Assembly (NCBI GenBank): GCA_035550715.1
Contig: DASZOP010000100.1
Location: 1 to 10,002 of the forward strand
DNA from: DASRVA01 sp035550715
GTDB lineage: Bacteria > Gemmatimonadota > Gemmatimonadetes > JACCXV01 > JAHWKZ01
Direction of reading: 5' to 3'
DNA length: 10,002 nucleotides
Below, in pieces: positions 5,813 to 10,002 of this stretch. The translations under genes were made by a program, and so were the position numbers. Each line of letters begins with the position of its first letter. The stretch's first letter is position 1. The notes under the pieces are model-generated. The model saw nothing but the letters and a program-made list of their open reading frames with translations, searched no databases and was not told the DNA's origin.

Positions 5813-6712
5813 TCACGGCGAGTCGAGCGGCGTGACGCGCTCGGCATCCGGAAGCGGCCGCTCGCTGCGAAGCCCGAGAACACCGCCCAGGATGGCGATC
5901 CCGCCGGCCACCTGGATGGCGCCGATCCGCTCGCCCAGAAGGGCCGCGGCCACGATCACGGTGACGACCGGCTCGAGCGTGCTCAGGATCGCCGCCCTGC
6001 CGGCATCCACACGCTTCAGGCCCACCACGAAAAGGGTGATCGGAACGGCCGTGCAGACGACGGCGAGGAGGAGCACGAGCAGGAGCGCCTGGCGGCCGCC
6101 GCCGAGCTCGATCTCGCCGGAGACCAGCGCGACGGCCGCGAGGAGGATCGCGCTCGTCGTGATGATCACCGCCGCGCTCGCGTGGGCGGGCTCACGGGCC
6201 AGGATCCGTCGGCCGGACACGATGTAGACGGCGAGCGCCGACATCGCGAGCAGGACGAGCAGGAACCCGAGGGGCCGGCCGCCTTCCGGGCTGCCACCCG
6301 CGGTGAGCGCGCACCCGAGAACGGTCAGGCCGCAGGCCATGAGCCGACGGCGGGTGAGCGGCTCGGACAGGAACGCCGCCGCTAGGAGGACGACCGCGAC
6401 CGGGTAGGCGTAGAACACGAGCGTGGCCGTTGAAGCGGCGACCCATTGGAGCGCGATCGTGAAGAGAAGCGCGTCCAACGAGTAGAGTGCCCCCAGGCCG
6501 CAGAGCCCGGGGAGGGCGCCCCGCGAGGGAAGCGGACGGCGACGTACCGCGAGCAGGAGCCAGACCGCGACTGCCGCTACGATGAACCGCCAGGCGGCGA
6601 GCGCGAGCGGGTGGGCTCCCGCCTCGAGGGCGAGCTTGAGGAGCACGGCGACGAAACCGTAGCCGACCGCCGAGGCGACGATCGCCAGCGCACCGATCCG
6701 TTCCGAGCGCAT
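5813..6712 (-). CDS. EamA-family (DMT superfamily) inner-membrane transporter
   Basis: The 299-residue product is the normal length for ten-helix DMT exporters. It shows two tandem EamA halves (about residues 6-138 and 147-283), each of five hydrophobic helices. Each half has the conserved end-of-helix pattern: YPVAVVLLAAAFLSEPLTRRR (from 103) in the first, and LEPVVTVIVAAALLGERI (from 246) followed by the glycine-rich GGIAILGGV (270-278) in the second. These proteins export or take up amino acids, nucleosides or other small metabolites; the sequence does not reveal the substrate. It starts at ATG with no visible Shine-Dalgarno, and a TAGATT box lies 8 nt upstream, so it may be translated from a leaderless mRNA. 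It is divergent from the Fe-S protein gene, with 87 bp between them. A downstream link to the barrel genes is unlikely beyond possible read-through. Confidence 0.9.
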   Translation of the reverse strand: MRSERIGALAIVASAVGYGFVAVLLKLALEAGAHPLALAAWRFIVAAVAVWLLLAVRRRPLPSRGALPGLCGLGALYSLDALLFTIALQWVAASTATLVFYAYPVAVVLLAAAFLSEPLTRRRLMACGLTVLGCALTAGGSPEGGRPLGFLLVLLAMSALAVYIVSGRRILAREPAHASAAVIITTSAILLAAVALVSGEIELGGGRQALLLVLLLAVVCTAVPITLFVVGLKRVDAGRAAILSTLEPVVTVIVAAALLGERIGAIQVAGGIAILGGVLGLRSERPLPDAERVTPLDSP

Positions 6713-6799
6713 GGCGCGGCAATCTAGGCGCGGCCGGGTGACGCGAAAGCCGCTGGACCCCCGCGCCCTTCCTCATGCGACCTGCTAGCATGTCGCGGC
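6713..6799. promoter_or_regulatory. Divergent promoter region with two leaderless-type boxes
   Basis: On the minus strand TAGATT (6721-6726) sits 8 nt before the transporter ATG. On the plus strand TAGCAT (6786-6791), preceded by TGC to make an extended -10, sits 8 nt before the ATG at 6800. Both fit TANNNT, and a transcript starting 7-8 nt after either box would begin at or next to the AUG. Neither gene has a Shine-Dalgarno. Convincing -35 boxes are absent. TGCTAGCA at 6783-6790 is also a perfect 8-bp palindrome, so operator binding there is conceivable. Confidence 0.5.
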
Positions 6800-7471
6800 A
6801 TGGGAGACGGCGTGGGCCCGGGCCGGGGCGAGTGGCCGCTCGCCGACACGGTCAAGCCGTACCACCGGCACCTGCTCGCCTGTACGGGAGGCCGGGACTG
6901 GACGGCCCGGATCGAGGAGGCCGACGGGCTCCTCGGCCGGATGGCGCGCGACGTCCGGGAGGCGAGCGACGCCGAACGTAGCGGGACCAAGCTGACCGCA
7001 ACCGACGAGGCCTCCGAGGAGGGCGGAATCGATCTGCTCGTCTTCCCGGACGCCCTCCGCTACCTGGGGGTGGAGGAGACGGCCTGGGATTCGATCCTGC
7101 GCTCCCATGTCCGCGAGGGGAGGGCCTGCGACGCGCTTCCCACCACTCCCTTGACGGGCCGCCACGTCTTCGTCTGCGTCCACGGTCGTCGCGACGAGCG
7201 GTGCGGGTGCTGGGGCCCGCCGGTCGTCGAGGCCCTGCGCGCGGCATGCGCCGCCGAGGGCGTCAAGGTTCCGGTCCGGGCGACCAGCCACGTCGGCGGC
7301 CACAAGTACGCCGGCAACGTGATCGTGTACCCGGACGGCGTGTGGTACGGCTACGTCCGTCCCGAGGACGCCGGCCGGATCGTCCGCGAGCATCTGGCGC
7401 GCGGGCGCCTCGTCCAGGACCTCCTGCGCGGACGGATGGAAGCCCGGCCGTTAGGTTCCAGCGCTCCATGA
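6800..7471 (+). CDS. Sucrase/ferredoxin-like (Apd1/Aim32-type) [2Fe-2S] protein
   Basis: The 223-residue product matches the sucrase/ferredoxin-like family, a thioredoxin-fold ferredoxin. The diagnostic C-terminal half is present: VFVCVHGRRDERCGCWGP (123-140) and ATSHVGGHKYAGNVIVYPDG (161-180). Cys126 and Cys135 are nine positions apart and His164 and His168 four apart, the same spacing as the two Cys and two His cluster ligands known from yeast Apd1. I therefore infer a bis-histidinyl [2Fe-2S] cluster and a cytosolic electron-transfer role; the partner is unknown. Cys137 is an extra nearby thiol. The ATG at 6800 is favoured by the leaderless-type box. A GTG at 6812, with GGAG 5 nt upstream, is the alternative and would shorten the product by four residues. 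The stop overlaps the next start (ATGA), implying translational coupling with the acyl-CoA dehydrogenase. Confidence 0.85.
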   Translation: MGDGVGPGRGEWPLADTVKPYHRHLLACTGGRDWTARIEEADGLLGRMARDVREASDAERSGTKLTATDEASEEGGIDLLVFPDALRYLGVEETAWDSILRSHVREGRACDALPTTPLTGRHVFVCVHGRRDERCGCWGPPVVEALRAACAAEGVKVPVRATSHVGGHKYAGNVIVYPDGVWYGYVRPEDAGRIVREHLARGRLVQDLLRGRMEARPLGSSAP

Positions 7472-8613
7472 CGATCCCCCTGACCGTGCTCACCGACGAA
7501 GAGAATCTCTTCGCCGATACCGTCCGGCAGTTCGCCGAGGATTGGATCCGACCGCGGGTGCAGGCTATGGACGAAGCCGGCCGGCTGGACCCGGAGATCA
7601 TCCCGCCCTGCTTCGAGCTCGGCCTCATGGGGATCGAGATCCCTGAGGAGTACGGCGGGAGCGGCGGCTCGTTCTTTCTGGCGTGCCTCGCGGTCGAGGA
7701 GCTCTCGCGCGTGGACCCGTCGGTCGGCGTCTTTGTCGACGTCCAGAACACCCTGTTCAACAACTGCCTGCTGCGCTGGGGGACGCCCGAGCAGATCGCC
7801 CGCTACGGCCCGCGGATGGCGACCGAAACCGTCGGCGCGTATGCGCTGTCTGAGGCGTCCAGCGGCTCGGACGCCTTCGCGCTCAGGACGCGCGCCGAGA
7901 AGACCGGGAACGGCTATCGGCTCAACGGGGCCAAGCTGTGGATCACGAACGGAGCCGAGGCCGGCGCCTACGTCGTGTTCGCGACGGTGGATCCGGCGGC
8001 CGGCTACAAGGGGATCACGGCCTTCCTGGTCGAGCGCGACTTCCCCGGCTTCGAAGTCGGGAAGAAGGAGGACAAGCTCGGAATCCGGGCCTCGTCCACG
8101 ACCGAGCTCCTGCTCGAGGATTGCGAGGTCCCCGAGGGGAACGTGCTGGGCGAGGCCGGCAAGGGATATCGCGTGGCGATCGAGACCTTGAACGAGGGGC
8201 GGATCGGGATCGGCGCCCAGATGGTCGGTTGCGCTCGAGGCGCCCTCGAGGCGGCGCTCGCGTATAGCGGGGAGCGGGAGGCGTTCGGGCGGTCGATCTT
8301 CGAGTTCCAGAAGGTGCAGTTCGATCTCGCCCAGATGGCCACCGAGCTCGAGGCGGCGCGGCTCATGGTCCGGAATGCGGCCCGGCTCAAGGACGCCGGC
8401 CGGCCGTTCCTCAAGGAGGCGGCCATGGCCAAGCTGTACTCGTCCCAGGTGGCTGAGCGCGTGACCAGCGCGGCGGTGGAGATCTTCGGGGGCTATGGCT
8501 ACACGCGCGACTATCCGGTCGAGAAGCTCTATCGCGACGCCAAGATCGGAAAGATCTACGAGGGGACCTCGAACATGCAGCTCGCCACGATCGCCAAGGC
8601 GCTTGTCGGGTAG
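7468..8613 (+). CDS. Acyl-CoA dehydrogenase, short/branched-chain type
   Basis: The 381-residue product is a full-length flavin-dependent acyl-CoA dehydrogenase. It makes the 2,3-enoyl-CoA in fatty-acid or branched amino-acid breakdown and normally passes electrons to electron-transfer flavoprotein. Seen here are an N-terminal helical domain (1-120), the FAD/substrate signature AYALSEASSGSDAF (124-137), WITNGAEAG (158-166), the beta-domain block KLGIRASSTTELLLEDCEVP (203-222), the C-terminal LNEGRIGIGAQ (241-251) and GGYGYTRDYPVEKLYRDAKI (341-360). The catalytic base is expected at Glu365 in IYEGTSNMQ. The block pattern closely follows the mammalian short/branched-chain enzyme ACADSB as I remember it, so 2-methyl-branched acyl-CoA (isoleucine pathway) is plausible; butyryl-CoA is the alternative. 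The frame extends upstream to 7201, but ATG 7468 is the start: conserved sequence begins there, and the upstream part overlaps the Fe-S gene. The ATGA overlap suggests translation depends on that gene. Confidence 0.93.
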   Translation: MTIPLTVLTDEENLFADTVRQFAEDWIRPRVQAMDEAGRLDPEIIPPCFELGLMGIEIPEEYGGSGGSFFLACLAVEELSRVDPSVGVFVDVQNTLFNNCLLRWGTPEQIARYGPRMATETVGAYALSEASSGSDAFALRTRAEKTGNGYRLNGAKLWITNGAEAGAYVVFATVDPAAGYKGITAFLVERDFPGFEVGKKEDKLGIRASSTTELLLEDCEVPEGNVLGEAGKGYRVAIETLNEGRIGIGAQMVGCARGALEAALAYSGEREAFGRSIFEFQKVQFDLAQMATELEAARLMVRNAARLKDAGRPFLKEAAMAKLYSSQVAERVTSAAVEIFGGYGYTRDYPVEKLYRDAKIGKIYEGTSNMQLATIAKALVG

Positions 8614-8646
8614 GTCGCTGCGTTCGCGGTCGGGGCGGGATCCGGG

Positions 8647-8652
8647 TATACT
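8647..8652 (+). promoter_or_regulatory. -10-like TATACT box upstream of the second TPR gene
   Basis: TATACT lies in the 102-bp spacer after the dehydrogenase stop, 63 nt before the GTG at 8716. The surrounding GGTATACTCGCTTCAT resembles the GTATACTTTCAT upstream of the PG-binding-domain gene at 3706-3717. No hairpin terminator is evident between the dehydrogenase and this gene, so read-through as well as independent initiation is possible. Confidence 0.5.
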
Positions 8653-8715
8653 CGCTTCATCGTCCAGAACCGGGTCTCAAAGATGCGACTCGATCGTCAC
8701 AAAGGAGGATTCGCT

Positions 8716-10002
8716 GTGTCCACGCTCGTGAGCCTGCTCTCGGCCGGACTGATGGCGGTTTCCAGCGCCTCCCCGGACACGGTGCAGCTGTACGAGGACC
8801 TCGGTGATCATCATTACGAGATCTCGACCGAGAACCCCCTCGCCCAGCAGTACTTCGACCAGGGCCTCAGGCTGGTGTGGGCGTTCAACCATGCCGAGGC
8901 GATCCGCGCCTTCACCGAGGCCGCGCGCCTGGATCCCGAGTGCGCCATGTGCTACTGGGGGATCGCCTACGCCTACGGCCCCAACATCAACGCGCCGATG
9001 GATTCGACGAGCGGCGTGGCCGCTTGGAACGCGGTCCAGGAGGCGCTCGCCCGAAAGGACCATGCGAGCGACCGTGAGGACGCCTTCATCGACGCCGTGG
9101 CGCAGCGGTACGCGGAGGTGCCGCCCGTCGCGCGGGCCGCCCTCGACTCGGCCTGGGCCGAGGCCATGACGGCGGTGGCCGAGCGGTTCCCCGACGACCT
9201 CGAGGCGGCGACGGTGGCGGCCGACGCGAGGATGAACCTGAGCCCGTGGAACTACTGGACGCCGGAGGGCGAGCTCCGCCCCGGCCACGATCGGACGCTG
9301 GCGATGCTGGAGGGCGCGATCGCGGCCGACTCGACCCATCCGGGCGCGTGCCACCTCTTCATCCACGCCGTGGAGGCGGCCGAGCCCGAGCGCGCCGTCC
9401 CGTGCGCCGAGCGCCTGGCCGGTCTCATGCCGGGTGCGGGCCACATCGTCCACATGCCGGCCCACATCTACATCCGTGTGGGGCGCTACGACGACGCGAT
9501 CCAGGCGAACGTGCACGCCGTCCATACGGACGAGACCTTCATCATGGACACGGGACCGACCGGGATCTATCCGGCTTTCTACTATCCACACAACTATCAC
9601 TTCCTGTCCTTCGCGTCGATGCACGGTGGCCAGGGCCAGCGTGCGCTCGACACCGCGCGCGAGGCGGCGGCCAAGATGGACCACGACCTGGCCCGGGCGT
9701 TCGGCCCCGAGGCGGCCCGGATGCTGGCTCACCCGCACCTCACGCTGACCGCCTTCGGACGCTGGGACGAGACGCTGGCGGAGCCGATGCCCCCGGCCGA
9801 CATCCCGTTCGCGGCCGGCCTCGCCCACTACGCCCGGGGCGTGGCTCACGCCGCCCTGGAGCACCCCGACGAGGCGCGGGCCGAGCTCGACTCGGTGAAC
9901 CGGATCGCGACGGGCTTCACGGAGGGGTGGCCCTCGACGGTCATGCAGATCGCCGTCCACTCGTTGAGCGGCGACATCGCGTATCGTCAGGAGGACTATG
10001 AA
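8716..10002 (+). CDS. Secreted TPR-repeat protein, 3' end missing
   Basis: The frame is open from GTG 8716 to the right edge, giving 429 residues without a stop. GTG is chosen because AAAGGAGG (8701-8708) lies 7 nt upstream. An in-frame ATG at 8683 lacks a Shine-Dalgarno but would add a basic N-terminus (RLDRHK) typical of signal peptides. Either way residues 4-19 (from GTG) form a hydrophobic export signal. TPR-like helices begin at 43-75 (LAQQYFDQGLRLVWAFNHAE, then AIRAFTEAARLDP). Conserved-looking sites include CAMCYWG (77-83), a Cys-x-x-Cys motif without the His of a haem site, CHLFIHAVEA (212-221) and HIVHMPAHIYIRVGRYDDA (243-261), rich in histidine and repeated again near 269-304. This resembles a family of large TPR proteins known to me from Acidobacteriota and Gemmatimonadota with no assigned function. 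Periplasmic location is inferred from the signal. Confidence 0.85.
   Translation, partial: MSTLVSLLSAGLMAVSSASPDTVQLYEDLGDHHYEISTENPLAQQYFDQGLRLVWAFNHAEAIRAFTEAARLDPECAMCYWGIAYAYGPNINAPMDSTSGVAAWNAVQEALARKDHASDREDAFIDAVAQRYAEVPPVARAALDSAWAEAMTAVAERFPDDLEAATVAADARMNLSPWNYWTPEGELRPGHDRTLAMLEGAIAADSTHPGACHLFIHAVEAAEPERAVPCAERLAGLMPGAGHIVHMPAHIYIRVGRYDDAIQANVHAVHTDETFIMDTGPTGIYPAFYYPHNYHFLSFASMHGGQGQRALDTAREAAAKMDHDLARAFGPEAARMLAHPHLTLTAFGRWDETLAEPMPPADIPFAAGLAHYARGVAHAALEHPDEARAELDSVNRIATGFTEGWPSTVMQIAVHSLSGDIAYRQEDYE

Noticed and set aside
7201..7467. Extended N-terminus of the acyl-CoA dehydrogenase
   Set aside because: The extra 89 codons lie wholly inside the Fe-S protein gene in another frame and show no family similarity; conserved sequence begins at ATG 7468.
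8877..8960. CAMCYWG as a cytochrome c haem site
   Set aside because: A haem c site needs CxxCH; here Tyr follows the second Cys, so covalent haem binding is not supported.
8677..9960. Minus-strand 427-codon open frame antisense to the second TPR gene
   Set aside because: The composition is dominated by Arg, Gly, Val and His with no coherent domain, while the plus strand carries a Shine-Dalgarno and clear TPR helices.

Overview
The window is about 10 kb of GC-rich bacterial DNA, tightly packed with genes and with third codon positions strongly G/C. Several products carry signal peptides and look like outer-membrane beta-barrels, and one has a peptidoglycan-binding domain, so the host has a Gram-negative-type (diderm) envelope. 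The gene mix (large TPR proteins, short acidic barrels, thrombospondin-3 linkers, glutathione-synthetase-like ATP-grasp) fits an uncultured lineage such as Gemmatimonadota, Candidatus Eisenbacteria, Acidobacteriota or a relative. The sequence alone cannot settle which. No tRNA, rRNA, CRISPR array, insertion sequence or phage gene was seen, and no stretch longer than 300 bases lacks a gene.

Layout. (1) 1-2115, plus strand: the 3' part of a TPR protein, then a GshB-like ATP-grasp ligase, ending at a hairpin shared with the convergent gene. (2) 2196-5686, envelope block: three related outer-membrane barrel genes on the minus strand (2196-2762, 2906-3547, 4565-5686), with one plus-strand gene for a secreted peptidoglycan-binding-domain protein (3747-4460) between the second and third. 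The largest barrel has two thrombospondin type 3 repeats and then an unrecognised C-terminal domain where OmpA-type proteins usually carry a peptidoglycan-binding domain. (3) 5813-6712, minus strand: an EamA/DMT-family transporter. (4) 6800-8613, plus strand: a sucrase/ferredoxin-like (Apd1-type) [2Fe-2S] protein whose stop overlaps the start of a short/branched-chain acyl-CoA dehydrogenase (ATGA), so the two are very probably translated together. (5) 8716 to the right edge: the 5' part of a second, different TPR protein with a signal peptide and its own promoter-like element.

The two most interesting points are the Apd1-type Fe-S protein coupled to an acyl-CoA dehydrogenase, which suggests an unrecognised redox pairing, and the barrel paralogue cluster in which cell-wall binding may have been separated from the barrel-linker protein and placed in a neighbouring gene. 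A further point is the 87-bp divergent spacer at 6713-6799: each flanking gene has a TANNNT box exactly 8 nt before its ATG and no Shine-Dalgarno, as expected for leaderless transcripts. Other genes in the window, such as those at 3747, 2762 and 5686, have strong Shine-Dalgarno sites.
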